From NCBI RefSeq assembly GCF_900113695.1, contig NZ_FOQH01000013.1, positions 54,571 to 118,570 of the forward strand: a stretch of 64,000 nt of DNA. Direction: 5' to 3'. This document shows positions 18,336 through 27,944 of the stretch, piece after piece. Every line of letters starts with the position of its first letter. Within the stretch, counting starts at the first letter, position 1. The position numbers and the translations under genes were made by a program. The notes below the pieces were generated by a model. That model made no database searches, had not been told where the DNA came from, and saw only the letters and a list, made by a program, of their open reading frames with translations. The DNA is from Albimonas pacifica (GTDB lineage: Bacteria; Pseudomonadota; Alphaproteobacteria; Rhodobacterales; Rhodobacteraceae).

Positions 18336-19568
18336 TCAGTGACCGCCCAGCACCAGCGTGCGGACCGGCAGAAGCAGGGTCTGCGCGCGCAGGATGGCGG
18401 CGTGGATGATCGCGACCGTGTCGACCACGTGGTAGAACACGAAGGTCGTCAGCGGCAGGTCGGGATCCTCCAGCTTGGCGTGGTTCGAGGTGTAGGCGTT
18501 GGCCACGCAGCGGCTGCCCAGCGTCACCTTGCCCTTGTCCGCCTCGTAGAGCGGGGACATGAACACCAGCACCGTCCCCGGCGAGCGGTTGGTGGTCACG
18601 TCCGCGAGGTTGTCGGTCGGGCGGAACTGGCCCGAGGACATCACGTCCTGGATCTCGGAGACGAACACCGGGATCACGTCCATCGGCAGGGACGGGCAGG
18701 TGATCTCGCCGATCATGCCGACCTTCAGCACCTGGGTGGAGATCTGGTCGAAGCCGGCGACGAACTGGTCGCGGCCCGCCCCCTCGGGCACCAGCAGGCC
18801 GGCGGAGCGGATCATCGGGTTGACCACGTCGCCGGGGCGCAGGGTGAACTGCTCGAGCCGGCCGGCGGTGCCGGCGACGACCGTCGACTTGTCGATCTGG
18901 ACCTGCGCCTCTTCGAGCTGCGCCTGGGCCGAGGCCTTCTGCGCCGGGATCTGGACGGTGAGCGTCTTCTGCGCCGTCTCGAGCTGGGCCTGCGCCGCGT
19001 CCACCTGGCCCTGGGCGCTGTCGACGCGCGCCTTGAGGCTGTCGAGCTCGCGCTGGGCGACCACGTTGGGGTTGCGCTGGTTGAGCTCGACGTTGCGCTG
19101 ATACTCGATGTTGGCGAGGTTCAGGGCGCTGTTCGCGGCGTCGAGCTGCGCCTGGGCGGCGTCGATCTGGGCCTCGGCCAGCTCGGCGTTGGCGTCGAGC
19201 TCGGCCAGGCGACTGCGCGCGGTGGCCGCCGCCGCCTGCTGGGCGGTGTCGTCGAGCTTGAACAGCGGCTGGCCCGCGTCGACCTGCTGGTTGATGCCGA
19301 CGTAGACCTCTTCGACCCGGCCGTTGCGCTCGGGCAGGATGGTGACCGTGCGGAACATCGAGGTCACGTTGGTCGACGACGGGTGGTAGAAGAACACCAG
19401 CGTGATCAGCGAGACGGTGAGCAGCAGGCACAGCGTCAGGCCCCAGCGCAGCTCGTACCAGACCGAGAACAGGGTCAGCTCGCGGCCCCAGCGCTTGCCC
19501 TGGACGTAGCGTCGGATCAGGTAGTCCGGCAGGATCGTGACGCTGGAGCAGAACATCAGCTCAAACAT
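18336..19568 (-). CDS. HlyD-family membrane fusion protein (YiaV/YibH-like)
   Basis: A 410-residue inner-membrane-anchored periplasmic adaptor. One membrane helix lies at about residues 43-62 (WGLTLCLLLTVSLITLVFFY); then the biotinyl-lipoyl half (NGRVEEVYVGINQQVDAGQPLFKLD), a long alpha-helical hairpin of A/Q/L-rich coiled coil (about 110-235), and the returning beta-barrel. No ABC or MFS pump gene is adjacent; instead its start overlaps the end of a DUF3302-like gene, as for E. coli yiaW-yiaV. The transported compound is unknown. Confidence 0.85.
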   Translation of the reverse strand: MFELMFCSSVTILPDYLIRRYVQGKRWGRELTLFSVWYELRWGLTLCLLLTVSLITLVFFYHPSSTNVTSMFRTVTILPERNGRVEEVYVGINQQVDAGQPLFKLDDTAQQAAAATARSRLAELDANAELAEAQIDAAQAQLDAANSALNLANIEYQRNVELNQRNPNVVAQRELDSLKARVDSAQGQVDAAQAQLETAQKTLTVQIPAQKASAQAQLEEAQVQIDKSTVVAGTAGRLEQFTLRPGDVVNPMIRSAGLLVPEGAGRDQFVAGFDQISTQVLKVGMIGEITCPSLPMDVIPVFVSEIQDVMSSGQFRPTDNLADVTTNRSPGTVLVFMSPLYEADKGKVTLGSRCVANAYTSNHAKLEDPDLPLTTFVFYHVVDTVAIIHAAILRAQTLLLPVRTLVLGGH

Positions 19569-20076
19569 TGCGGTCCTCCCGGGCCGGGGTGGAGATGGCG
19601 GCCGCGTCGGGCTCCGGCTGGGCCGGGCCCGCGGGCTGCGCGGAGGTGGGCGCGGCCGACCAGGCGGGCGGCGCGGTCTCGGGCGAGGGCGCCTCGCCCT
19701 TGGGATCGAGGCGCGCCGCGGCCACGCCGAGCGCGTCGGCGATCTTGTTCAGCGGCGACAGGAAGTCGGGGATGTTCAGCGCGGCGAGCAGCAGCGCCCC
19801 CACCCAGAACACCGAGTTGTGGGTGAACAGCGCCAGCAGCGCCATGATGCCCACCAGCTGGAACTGGGTGTGGCTGGCGCGGTGGGCCATCTTCTCGGGG
19901 ATCGCGTGCAGGTGGAAGTAGATCAGCCCGATGCCGACGACGACCGCCAGCAGGAACAGGCCGACGATGAACAGCATCTGGTCCGGCTGGCCGGGGGGCG
20001 TCGCGAAATAGGGGATGGCCTCGAGGGCGACGCCGTGCGTGTCGGCGAGGGCGGCGTCGGGGGTCGGATCTGCCAA
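19561..20076 (-). CDS. Small membrane protein, DUF3302/YiaW-like
   Basis: A membrane protein of about 171 residues with two clear helices (FIVGLFLLAVVVGIGLIYF and LVGIMALLALFTHNSVFWVG) separated by HLHAIPEKMAHRASHTQ, followed by a Pro/Ala-rich cytoplasmic tail. This HxIP-K-R pattern and the next-door HlyD protein fit the DUF3302 (YiaW) family. No ATG lies at a sensible place; I take the TTG at 20076, which has GGAG 7 bp upstream. A GTG at 20166 in the same frame is possible. Its stop overlaps the HlyD start by 8 bp. Confidence 0.7.
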   Translation of the reverse strand: MADPTPDAALADTHGVALEAIPYFATPPGQPDQMLFIVGLFLLAVVVGIGLIYFHLHAIPEKMAHRASHTQFQLVGIMALLALFTHNSVFWVGALLLAALNIPDFLSPLNKIADALGVAAARLDPKGEAPSPETAPPAWSAAPTSAQPAGPAQPEPDAAAISTPAREDRNV

Positions 20077-20211
20077 GGCGGGTCTCCGGTGGTCTTGCGT
20101 CCGGCCGGCGGCGCGCCGGCGCGGATCAGGGGCTCGGGATGAGACCGGGCGAGCCCCCCCGGACACGCCCGAGCGCCGGTCCGGCCGCTGGCGCGGCCGG
20201 GCCGGAGGGGG

Positions 20212-22617
20212 TCAGCGGGAGTCGGCGGGGGCGCCTCCGGTCCCGGTCTGCTGGTCGGCGGCCTGGGCGGCGGCGGCCACCGCGGCCTGGCCCTTGGGCG
20301 AGTCGGCGGGGATTTCCTCGCCCTCGTCGTCGGTGACGCGCACGCGCACCTCGCGACGGGCGAACTCGATCCCGGCCTCGTCGAAGGCCTTGTTGACGCG
20401 ATTGAAGATCTCCTTGCGGAGCACGAACTGCCGGCCGGGGCGGGCCATGAACTTGCCGCGGACCACGACGCCCACGTCGTCGAACTCCAGCACGCCCTGG
20501 CTCTTGAACGGTTCGATGAAGTCGGCCTTGAACTCGGGGACCTCCATCATCTCCTGGCCGATCTTCTTGAAGATCTTCTTGATCTTGTTGGGGTCGGTGC
20601 CGAAGGGCACGGTGAAGCGCAGCTTCATGATCACCCAGTCGCGGCTGTAGTTGGTGACCTTGGAGATGTCGCCATAGGGGATCGTGTGCACCGCGCCCAG
20701 GTGGTGGCGCAGCTGCACCGAGCGGACCGAGATCTTCTCGACCGAGCCCATGGTGCCGCCGACGTCGATGAATTCGCCGGTGCGGAAGGCGTCGTCGACC
20801 AGGAAGAACAGGCCCGAGACCACGTCCGACACCAGCTTCTGCGCGCCGAAGCCGATGGCCAGTCCGAAGACCGAGGCGCCGGCGATCAGCGGCGCGATGT
20901 CGACGCCCGCCTGGCTGAGCGCCAGCATCACCGTGAAGACGGCGATGAACGACAGCGCCGCCCAGCGCATCAGCGGCAGAACCGTGGCGAGGCGCGAGGC
21001 CGAGGCGCCGCCGCCCTCCGTGTCGACGTCGCCGGGCGCGGCGGCGTCGCCCGTCGCCTCGCGGCTGAGGCGGGTGAGGAACTGGATGTTGACCAGCTCG
21101 AACAGGATGTAGCCCACGGCGGCTATGGTCAGGAAGCGCATCACCCCCGCCGCCACCGGCGCGCCCACGCCGTCGGCGGCCAGGCCGAACAGCGACAGGC
21201 CCCAGGCCTTGGCCAGCAGCAGCACCAGCCCGACGTAGACGAAGACCCGGCCCATGCGCAGGTAGGCCCGCGCCACGCGCCCGCCGGCCGCCTGCGCCGC
21301 CTGGCCCGTGCCGGTGGCCCCCGGCGCGAGCCGCAGCGACAGCGCCCGGATCAGGCTGTCGATCGCCGGCACGCAGAGCACGATTATCACCCCCATGCGG
21401 GCCTGCCCGCCCATGGTCGCGGGATCGCCCAGCGCCAGGATCAGCTCGGCGATCACCCATTGCAGGACGATCAGCGCCACCGCCAGCCGCGGCCAGACAT
21501 GGGGCCAGGAACCGGGCGTCACCGGCTCGCCCGGGGCGGTCATCATGCCCGAGAGCGTGTTGCGCCGCCGCCAGGTGAAGGTGGCGGAGACCACGACGAA
21601 CAGCAGCCCCAGCCAGAAGAACCAGCCGTCGGCCGGGTCCTCGCCCGCCATGCGCATCAGCGCCGTCAGGCGCGAGAGCACGGCCAGCAGCACCGCGAGG
21701 CCCACGTAGCCCCGCCAGGCGTCCCGCGCCTCGGCGTCGGAGGCCGTCATCAGGCGCAGCTCCGGCCGGTCGGGCGACAGGCACAGCGTCAGCGCCGCCA
21801 CGAACAGCGGCACGTTGATGCCGGCCGCGGCCAGGATCAGCCAGGCGATCTCGCGCGGGGCGTCGGTCTCGAAGACGGCGGGGAACGCCAGCGCCAGCAC
21901 CAGCCCCGCGCCGACCGCGAAGCCCAGGATCCCCGCGAGCGAGATCGCGAACCGGCGCAGGGCCGCGTGCAGCCGGCGGCCGGGCGACAGCGCGTAGCGC
22001 GGCTCCGGCGGGGGCGGGGGCGTCGCCTGAGGCTCGGCGGCGGCCTCGGCCAGGGTCTCGGGCGGCAGGGGCACGGCCGCAGGCTCGGGGGCCGGCCCGG
22101 GCGGCGTCTCGACGAGGACGCGGAGCGGGGGCTCGCGCCAGGCGGCGGCGACCGCGCGGCGCACGCCGAGGTTGGCCGCGACGCCCACGGCGCCCGCCAG
22201 CGCCGTCAGCGCGATCAGCAGCATCGCGCCGCCGAAGCCGCCCTCGATCCCGAAGATGGCGAAAGTGTCGATCAGCGCCCGGAAGCGGGCGCCGAGGTTG
22301 AAGACCTGGTCGATCAGGTGCCCGCCCACCGCGGCGGCCGCATCGGCGAGGCCGGGCGCGCCCGCCTCGGCCGCGGCCTCCTGCGCCTCGGCCTGCGCCA
22401 CCGCGTCGAGCCGTTCGAGCAGAAGGCCGCGGACCTCCTGGTCGGACAGTTCGGCGACCAGCGCGCGGGCGGCCTCGGGGGTCAGGGGATCGGGCAGGGC
22501 GGGAGGCGGCGTCTCCTGCGCGGCCGCCGCCAGGGGCGCGAGCAGGATCGCGGCGAGAAGGACGGGCCATGCCGCCCGTCGGCCGGACCGGGGCCCGGGA
22601 TCGCGGAATCTGCGCAT
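20212..22617 (-). CDS. Large mechanosensitive ion channel, MscS family
   Basis: An 801-residue inner-membrane channel with a signal peptide (about 1-34, ending AAAAQE), a periplasmic helical domain, and about ten membrane helices, then the MscS pore helix and beta domain: GLAIGFGAQKLVSDVVSGLFFLVDD, GEFIDVGGTMGSVEKISVRSVQLR and IPYGDISKVTNYSRDW. The cytoplasmic vestibule runs to an acidic, Gln/Ala-rich tail. It opens under membrane tension to release solutes. I start at the ATG at 22617, because the longer frame lacks a signal sequence at its front. The HlyD/DUF3302/SYLF genes follow on the same strand. Confidence 0.9.
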   Translation of the reverse strand: MRRFRDPGPRSGRRAAWPVLLAAILLAPLAAAAQETPPPALPDPLTPEAARALVAELSDQEVRGLLLERLDAVAQAEAQEAAAEAGAPGLADAAAAVGGHLIDQVFNLGARFRALIDTFAIFGIEGGFGGAMLLIALTALAGAVGVAANLGVRRAVAAAWREPPLRVLVETPPGPAPEPAAVPLPPETLAEAAAEPQATPPPPPEPRYALSPGRRLHAALRRFAISLAGILGFAVGAGLVLALAFPAVFETDAPREIAWLILAAAGINVPLFVAALTLCLSPDRPELRLMTASDAEARDAWRGYVGLAVLLAVLSRLTALMRMAGEDPADGWFFWLGLLFVVVSATFTWRRRNTLSGMMTAPGEPVTPGSWPHVWPRLAVALIVLQWVIAELILALGDPATMGGQARMGVIIVLCVPAIDSLIRALSLRLAPGATGTGQAAQAAGGRVARAYLRMGRVFVYVGLVLLLAKAWGLSLFGLAADGVGAPVAAGVMRFLTIAAVGYILFELVNIQFLTRLSREATGDAAAPGDVDTEGGGASASRLATVLPLMRWAALSFIAVFTVMLALSQAGVDIAPLIAGASVFGLAIGFGAQKLVSDVVSGLFFLVDDAFRTGEFIDVGGTMGSVEKISVRSVQLRHHLGAVHTIPYGDISKVTNYSRDWVIMKLRFTVPFGTDPNKIKKIFKKIGQEMMEVPEFKADFIEPFKSQGVLEFDDVGVVVRGKFMARPGRQFVLRKEIFNRVNKAFDEAGIEFARREVRVRVTDDEGEEIPADSPKGQAAVAAAAQAADQQTGTGGAPADSR

Positions 22618-22953
22618 GGCGGTCTCGACACTCCCCTCCCGGAGCTGGGCGTCCGCCGGTTCCCCGGCCGCCGCTGCTCCGCCATCCAGTCCGCGGACCT
22701 TATCCAAGCGTCAGCGGAGCGGCTAGTCGGGTTTGCGTGATCTCCAAGGCGCGGCCCCGATTTCGCGCCGGGAGTCGCGCGAGGGGCGCAGCCGGGGGAA
22801 AGCGTTGCAAAACAAGGGCTGCACGCCGCGCGGCACATGGTAAAAGATGTCGCAGGCCCCGAGTCTCTCCTGCCCCGGCCGGAGGCGGGTCCGCGGCGCC
22901 GGCATGCCTCGGCCGCGCGCGACGCGCACCGGGGCGAGGGAGAGGGCTTCGAG
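22618..22953. other. Divergent intergenic region between mscS-type and DUF3300 genes
   Basis: This 336-bp region must hold promoters for both divergent genes. A TTGCAA at 22805-22810 could be a -35 for the plus-strand gene, but I see no matching -10. No repeat or RNA gene is evident. Confidence 0.5.
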
Positions 22954-24531
22954 ATGTGGGACACGACCGCCCTGCGCGGGACGCTCGCGCGGTTGGCCGG
23001 CGCAGGGGCGCTGGCGATCGCGCTGGCCGGCGCGCCGGCGCCCGGGGGGCTGCGCGCCCAGAGCGACGATCCCGTCGAGACCGCCGAGCCTGAGGCCGTC
23101 GCCGAGGAGGATCTGCTGAGCGAGTCCGAGCTCGACGATCTCGCCGCCCCCGTGGCGCTCTATCCCGACGCGCTGCTGACCCAGGTGCTGGTGGCCACGA
23201 CCTTTCCGCTGGACGTGGTGAAGGCCGGGCGCTGGGTCGGGGACAACGCCGACCTCGCCGCCGACGCGCGCGACGACGCCGCCGGGGGGGAGGGCTGGGA
23301 CCCCTCGGTCGCCGCGCTCGCGGCGGGCTTCCCCAGCCTGGTGACCCGGATGAGCGACAACCTCGACTGGACCCAGGCGATGGGCGACGCGATGCTGACC
23401 CAGAGCGACGACGTCCTCGACGCCGTGCAGCGCCTGCGCGCGCAGGCCCAGGACGTGGGCAACCTCGACAGCAACGACGCCCAGACGGTGACGGTCGAGG
23501 GCGACGAGATCTACATCGAGCCGACCTCCGAGGAGGTGGTCTACGTGCCCGCCTACGACGCCCAGGCGGTCTACACCCAGTCGAGCGGCGGCAAGACCGT
23601 GGTCTACGACGACGGCGACGACGGCTGGGATTCCACCGACATGCTGCTGACCGGCGGCATCGCCTTCGGGGCGGGGATGCTGGTCAACGAGATCTTCGAC
23701 GACGACGACGACTGGAACGGCTACTGGCGGCCCGGTCCGCCGCCGATCCGCTGGGGCGGGGGCGGCTTCTACCCGCGGCCCTGGGCGCCGGGACGCGGCC
23801 CGACCCGGGTGAACGTGGGCAACCGGGTGAACATCGACGTGGACCGCGACGGCCGCTGGCGCCCGGACGACCGCCGCCGCGACGACGCGCGCGACCGGCT
23901 GGCGCGCCGCGATCCCGGCGACCGCCCGCACCTGGGCGACCGCAACGGGATCAACCGGCCCGGCGGCCTGAGCGGCGGGCGCTCCGGCGACCGTCCCGGC
24001 GGCGGGCGCCCGAACCTCGAATCCTCGATCCAGGACCGCCTGCAAGGCGGGGGCGGCGACAACCGTCCCAATCTCGGAGGCGGCGGCGGGAACCGTCCCA
24101 ACCTGGGCGGGGGCCGCGGCAACGATCGTCCGAACCTCGGAGGCGGCGGGACCAATCGGCCCAACCTCTCGGGCGGGGGCGGAAACCGGCCCAGCCTGGG
24201 CGGCGGCGGGGCGAGCCGGCCGACCCTCTCCGGCGGGGGCGGGCGGCCCGCCTCGGGCGGCGGTCTCTCGCATCTCAAGAACACCTCGAGCAGGGGCGGC
24301 AAGGCGGCGATCCAGGCCAAGCGGCCCGCGCCCTCGGCCGCGCGGCCGAAGCTGCCCAGCCACAAGCCCGCGGGCGGCGGCCTGTTCTCGGGCGGCGGCA
24401 ACGCCGGCACGATGAAGAAGGCGCAGAACCGCGGCGCCGCCAGCGCCGGGCGCGCGAAACTGCCCGTCGGCGGCTCGCGCGCCGCACGCGGCGGCGGCGG
24501 CGGCGGACGGATGGGAGGGCTGCGGCGATGA
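22954..24531 (+). CDS. DUF3300 protein with Gly/Asn/Pro repeat tail
   Basis: A 525-residue exported protein. A signal-like hydrophobic segment covers about residues 15-35. The DUF3300 domain (about 60-215) contains LDDLAAPVALYPDALLTQVLVATTFPLDVV, MGDAMLTQSDDVLDAVQRLRAQA and YVPAYDAQAVY. The middle is Asp- and Trp-rich (FDDDDDWNGYWRPG); the C-terminal 170 residues are Gly/Asn/Arg/Pro-rich with repeated units of the form NRPNLGGGGG (about residues 365-432) and a basic end. Function unknown. The stop overlaps the DUF2950 start (ATGA), the usual pairing. The ATG at 22954 fits the domain start; an open frame extends upstream. Confidence 0.88.
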   Translation: MWDTTALRGTLARLAGAGALAIALAGAPAPGGLRAQSDDPVETAEPEAVAEEDLLSESELDDLAAPVALYPDALLTQVLVATTFPLDVVKAGRWVGDNADLAADARDDAAGGEGWDPSVAALAAGFPSLVTRMSDNLDWTQAMGDAMLTQSDDVLDAVQRLRAQAQDVGNLDSNDAQTVTVEGDEIYIEPTSEEVVYVPAYDAQAVYTQSSGGKTVVYDDGDDGWDSTDMLLTGGIAFGAGMLVNEIFDDDDDWNGYWRPGPPPIRWGGGGFYPRPWAPGRGPTRVNVGNRVNIDVDRDGRWRPDDRRRDDARDRLARRDPGDRPHLGDRNGINRPGGLSGGRSGDRPGGGRPNLESSIQDRLQGGGGDNRPNLGGGGGNRPNLGGGRGNDRPNLGGGGTNRPNLSGGGGNRPSLGGGGASRPTLSGGGGRPASGGGLSHLKNTSSRGGKAAIQAKRPAPSAARPKLPSHKPAGGGLFSGGGNAGTMKKAQNRGAASAGRAKLPVGGSRAARGGGGGGRMGGLRR

Positions 24532-25544
24532 CCCCGAGGAGCATGAGCCTGATGATCCGGTCCCCTGCGATCCCCGCCGGTCCCGGCCGGTCCCTCGCCC
24601 CCTCCCCTGCGCCTGCCCGCGCCCGCGCCCGGCCGCTCGCGCGCGCCGCGCTGGGCCTGGCGCTGGGCCTCGCCTGCGCAGGCGCGCTGCGCGCCGAGCC
24701 CGCCGCCTACCCCTCCCCGCGCGAAGCGCTGGAGGCGGTGGTGGCCGCCGTCGAGGCCGCCGACCGCGACGCCCTGCTGGCCGTCTTCGGACCCGAGGCC
24801 GAGGACGTCGTCTTCACCGGCGACCCCGCGCAGGACCGCGAGAACTGGAGCCGGTTCCTCGCCGACTACCGCGTCTCGCACCGGCTGAAGGTCAGCTCCC
24901 AGGGCTGGGCCAACGTCTACATCGGCGAGGACCAGCACCCGTTCCCCGCCTCGATCTACCGCAACGAGGACGGGACCTGGGCCTTCGACGCCGAGGAGGC
25001 CCGCGACGCGGTCCACCTGCAGCGCATCGGCGCCAACGAGCTGGACGTGATCGCCCTGATGCACGCCTATGTCGGCGCCCAGGCCCGCTTCCGCCAAGTC
25101 GACTACGACGGCGACGGCCAGCTCGAGTTCGCGGCCCATGTGCTGAGCGACGCCGAGACCCGCGACGGCCTCTACTGGCCGCCGACCGAGGGCGCGCCCG
25201 ACAGCCCGATCGGCGACTTCATGGCCCGCGCCTCGGCGGACGGCTACGCGGTCGGCGACGCGGTCGAGGCGCCGGAGCCCTACCTGGGCTACTACTTCCG
25301 GGTGCTGACCGGGCAGGGCCCATCGGCGCCCGGCGGGGCGATGAGCTACCTGGTCAACGGCCAGATGCTCGCCGGCCACGCCCTGCTCGCCTTCCCGGCG
25401 GACTACGGCGGGACCGGGGTGATGAGCTTCCTGGTCGCCGAGAACGGCGTCGTCCTGCAGGCCGACCTGGGCGAGGACACGCTGGAGCGCGCCGACGCCG
25501 TCGAGCTCTACGACCCCGACGCGAGCTGGTCGCCCGCCGACTGA
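24528..25544 (+). CDS. DUF2950 family exported protein
   Basis: A 338-residue protein: a long, basic N-terminus, a signal segment (LARAALGLALGLACAGALRAEP, about residues 37-58), then the DUF2950 fold with YPSPREALEAVVAAVEAAD, FDAEEARDAVHLQRIGANELDVI, YLGYYFRVLTGQG and FPADYGGTGVMSFLVAENGVV. DUF2950 genes normally follow DUF3300 genes; the pair is thought to act in the periplasm, but no activity is established. Starts within the DUF3300 stop, so it is translationally coupled. ATGs at 24543 and 24552 are alternative starts and would shorten the N-terminus. Confidence 0.88.
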   Translation: MTPRSMSLMIRSPAIPAGPGRSLAPSPAPARARARPLARAALGLALGLACAGALRAEPAAYPSPREALEAVVAAVEAADRDALLAVFGPEAEDVVFTGDPAQDRENWSRFLADYRVSHRLKVSSQGWANVYIGEDQHPFPASIYRNEDGTWAFDAEEARDAVHLQRIGANELDVIALMHAYVGAQARFRQVDYDGDGQLEFAAHVLSDAETRDGLYWPPTEGAPDSPIGDFMARASADGYAVGDAVEAPEPYLGYYFRVLTGQGPSAPGGAMSYLVNGQMLAGHALLAFPADYGGTGVMSFLVAENGVVLQADLGEDTLERADAVELYDPDASWSPAD

Positions 25545-25581
25545 GACGGGTCTCCGGGGCGAGGCTGGAAACGGGATCGCA

Positions 25582-25604
25582 GGCCGGCGCCGCGGGCGCC
25601 GGCC
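25582..25604 (+). terminator. Terminator-like hairpin after the DUF3300/DUF2950 pair
   Basis: A perfect 10-bp stem (GGCCGGCGCC/GGCGCCGGCC) with a GCG loop, 38 bp past the stop. Only a weak T-run (GTTT) follows, 10 bp on. Confidence 0.55.
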
Positions 25605-25669
25605 CGGGGCGTTTCACGCCTGCGCCCGCGGGAAGGTCGGTTCTATGAACTTATCGATTGACGTAGGGT

Positions 25670-26530
25670 TTGGACTCGATTCGGCGAACTGACCGCGAGA
25701 TTGTCTTGAACTCGGACACCAACCACTGGTCGCGTCCGCCCTGGACGGGGAGCGGGGAGCGCGGGGCGCTGACCTGGCTGCAGGCGCTGGACCGCATGTC
25801 CGGCGCCCGGATCCTGTGTCTGGGCGAGCTGCACGACCGCGCCGACATCCATCTGTGGCAGCGCGACGTGATCGAGGGGCTGCTGCCGTTCCGCTCCGAC
25901 ATAGTGGTGGGGCTGGAGATGCTGCCGCGCTCGGCCCAGCCGGCGCTGGACGACTGGACGGCGGGGCGGCTCGGCTTCGCGGCCTTCCTGGAGGCGGTCG
26001 ACTGGGGCTGCGCCTGGGGCTTCGATCCCGCGCTCTACGCGCCGATCTTCGACCTCGCCCGCGACCGCGGCCTGCGCCTGCGGGCGATCAACGTCTCGCG
26101 CGGGCTGGTGCGCCGGGTGGGGCGGGAGGGCTGGGAGGCCGTGCCCGAGGCGGCGCGCGAGGGGCTGACCCCCGCCGCCCCCGCCAGCGCCGCCTACCGC
26201 CGCCGCCTGTTCGAGACGACGGGCGGGCGGCGGCCGGATCGCGCGGCGCGCGGGCCCGAGGATCCCGCCTTCGACGGTTTCGTGCGCGCCCAGCAGGCCT
26301 GGGACCGCGCCTTCGCGGAAGGCCTGGCCGAGGCCTGCCGCCTGCCCGGCGCGCCGCTGGCGGTGGGGCTGATCGGGCGCGGCCATCTCGAGGGCGGGCT
26401 GGGCGTGCCCGAGCAGCTCGCGGCGCTGGGCGAGGACGGCGTGCAGGTCGCGCTGACCGCCGACGCGGACGAGCCCGCGGCCCCCGGCCTCGCCGACCTG
26501 GTGTTCCGGCTGCCCCGGGACGGCCGCTGA
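25670..26530 (+). CDS. ChaN-family protein (haem-binding-uptake, Tiki superfamily)
   Basis: About 286 residues with the ChaN/EreA-like signatures ILCLGELHDRADIHLWQRDVIEGL, GLEMLPRSAQPALDDW, a central helical region with WGFDPALYAPIF, and GLIGRGHLEGGLGVPEQL near the end. ChaN proteins are described as iron-regulated and haem-binding, but this one has no signal peptide or lipobox. The start is uncertain: TTG at 25670 gives the longest product, TTG at 25706 or ATG at 25796 are alternatives. The bases just upstream are relatively AT-rich. It is alone on its strand, convergent with the sulfotransferase gene. Confidence 0.75.
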   Translation: MDSIRRTDREIVLNSDTNHWSRPPWTGSGERGALTWLQALDRMSGARILCLGELHDRADIHLWQRDVIEGLLPFRSDIVVGLEMLPRSAQPALDDWTAGRLGFAAFLEAVDWGCAWGFDPALYAPIFDLARDRGLRLRAINVSRGLVRRVGREGWEAVPEAAREGLTPAAPASAAYRRRLFETTGGRRPDRAARGPEDPAFDGFVRAQQAWDRAFAEGLAEACRLPGAPLAVGLIGRGHLEGGLGVPEQLAALGEDGVQVALTADADEPAAPGLADLVFRLPRDGR

Positions 26531-26585
26531 CCGCGCGGGGCCGCGGCCGGGCGCGCCTTGGCCGCAGCCGTCGGCCGCGGGCGGA

Positions 26586-27746
26586 TCAGTCGCTCATCTT
26601 GCGCTGGCGGCGGGTGATCTTGCGCCGGCGGAAGCCGGGCTTGGAGGCGATCCCGTGGGAGCCGCCGCCGCCGAAGCCCTTGCCGGGGCCCTTGCGCTTG
26701 CGTTGGGCGCGGGGCTTGGCGCCGGCCCGCGGCTCCTGCCCCTCGCGGCCCTTGCGCTTGTCCCGCCGCACCTGAATCGCGGCGGCGCCCTTGAGCAGGT
26801 GGTCGATCGCCTCGCGCGCCTGCGCGTCGGTCCAGGTGTCGGTGCCGACCTCGGGATACATCGACAGGTCGTCCCCGAAGACGAAGGGCGAGCCGTCGTC
26901 GAGGGTCCAGGCCTCGGCCAGGCGGGCGTTGGAGTCGCTCCAGTGGCCGAGGAAGGCGGCGGCGTCCGCGCGCGAGGGCAGCAGCGCCCCCTCGTTCGAG
27001 GCCGCGTCGCGGATCGCCTTGAAGGACTCGCCCCCGATCCCGGCGGCCTTGGCCGCGAGCGAGATCAGCAGGCGCTCGCGCCCCACGGCGGCGTTGCGGC
27101 GCACCGGCTCGTCGCCGACCTCGATGTCGATCCCCGCGCGGGCGAGGAAGTCGGCGACCGCGTCGCCGTTCTTCAGCGCCGCGGGATCGAACAGCGCCAC
27201 CTGCATGTTCTCGCCGCCGAAGGCGCTGCGCCACATCTCCAGCTTGGCGTGGTAGTCGAAGAGCTGCGCGAAATGCGGCTGGTGCGCGGGCAGGGCCGAC
27301 ATCTGGAAGCCGTAGAACCGCGCCGCGGGCCGGCGGGGGGCGGCGGCGATCACCTGCTTGCGGTGCGACAGCGCCAGGCGGTCCTGGCGGCGCAGGTAGG
27401 CGATGACGCTGATCCGGTCGAAGCGCGAGCGGGCGATCCTGGCGAGGCGGGCGATATGCTGCGGCTCGTGCAGCCAGAACAGCAGCTCGCTCGACAGGAT
27501 GCAGGTCGGCGCCTCGGGCTGCAGCAGGGCGTCGGCGGCGTCCTCGCGCAGCCGGGTCTGGAACTTCTCGCCCTTGCCCAGCGTCCTTGCGATGGTGTTG
27601 GCGTTGCCGGCGGGCCGGCCGATGGAGTTGGTCTGCAGGTAGGCGACCCCGGCCTTGCGCAGCGCCTCGCTTTCCCGGGTCAGCACGTGCTGGATCGAGG
27701 TCGTCCCGGTCTTGTGCGAGCCGATGTGCAGGATCAGGTGCGCCAT
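26586..27746 (-). CDS. Sulfotransferase-like protein with basic C-terminal tail
   Basis: A 386-residue protein whose N-terminus LILHIGSHKTGTTSIQHVL matches the 5'-phosphosulfate loop of PAPS-dependent sulfotransferases; CILSSELLFWL and VIAYLRRQDRLALSHRKQ fit the 3'-phosphate loop region. Residues from about 330 onward are extremely rich in Lys, Arg and Gly (RKRKGPGKGFGGGG), which is unusual for this family. It is next to galactofuranose genes on the same strand, so it might sulfate a surface glycan; that is an inference. Confidence 0.75.
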   Translation of the reverse strand: MAHLILHIGSHKTGTTSIQHVLTRESEALRKAGVAYLQTNSIGRPAGNANTIARTLGKGEKFQTRLREDAADALLQPEAPTCILSSELLFWLHEPQHIARLARIARSRFDRISVIAYLRRQDRLALSHRKQVIAAAPRRPAARFYGFQMSALPAHQPHFAQLFDYHAKLEMWRSAFGGENMQVALFDPAALKNGDAVADFLARAGIDIEVGDEPVRRNAAVGRERLLISLAAKAAGIGGESFKAIRDAASNEGALLPSRADAAAFLGHWSDSNARLAEAWTLDDGSPFVFGDDLSMYPEVGTDTWTDAQAREAIDHLLKGAAAIQVRRDKRKGREGQEPRAGAKPRAQRKRKGPGKGFGGGGSHGIASKPGFRRRKITRRQRKMSD

Positions 27747-27944
27747 CCGTCGTCCTCTTGTCCCAGTTCAGCGCAGCCCCGGGCCGCGTGCCAGCCGGTT
27801 GGCACGCCCCATACCACGTGTCAACGCGCCCCCCGCCGCAGGCCCCGCCGGTTCAGGGCGCCGGCCGTTGCGGCATGATACCGTTGCCGAGCGGGCACGG
27901 CGAAGCCTCGCGAAGACGTGAGCGGCGGCCGCGGGCGCCCGGCC

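Noticed and set aside
25645..25692. Fifteen-codon ATG open frame upstream of the ChaN-like gene
   Set aside because: It could be a leader peptide, but nothing in its sequence supports regulation, and the ChaN start is itself uncertain.
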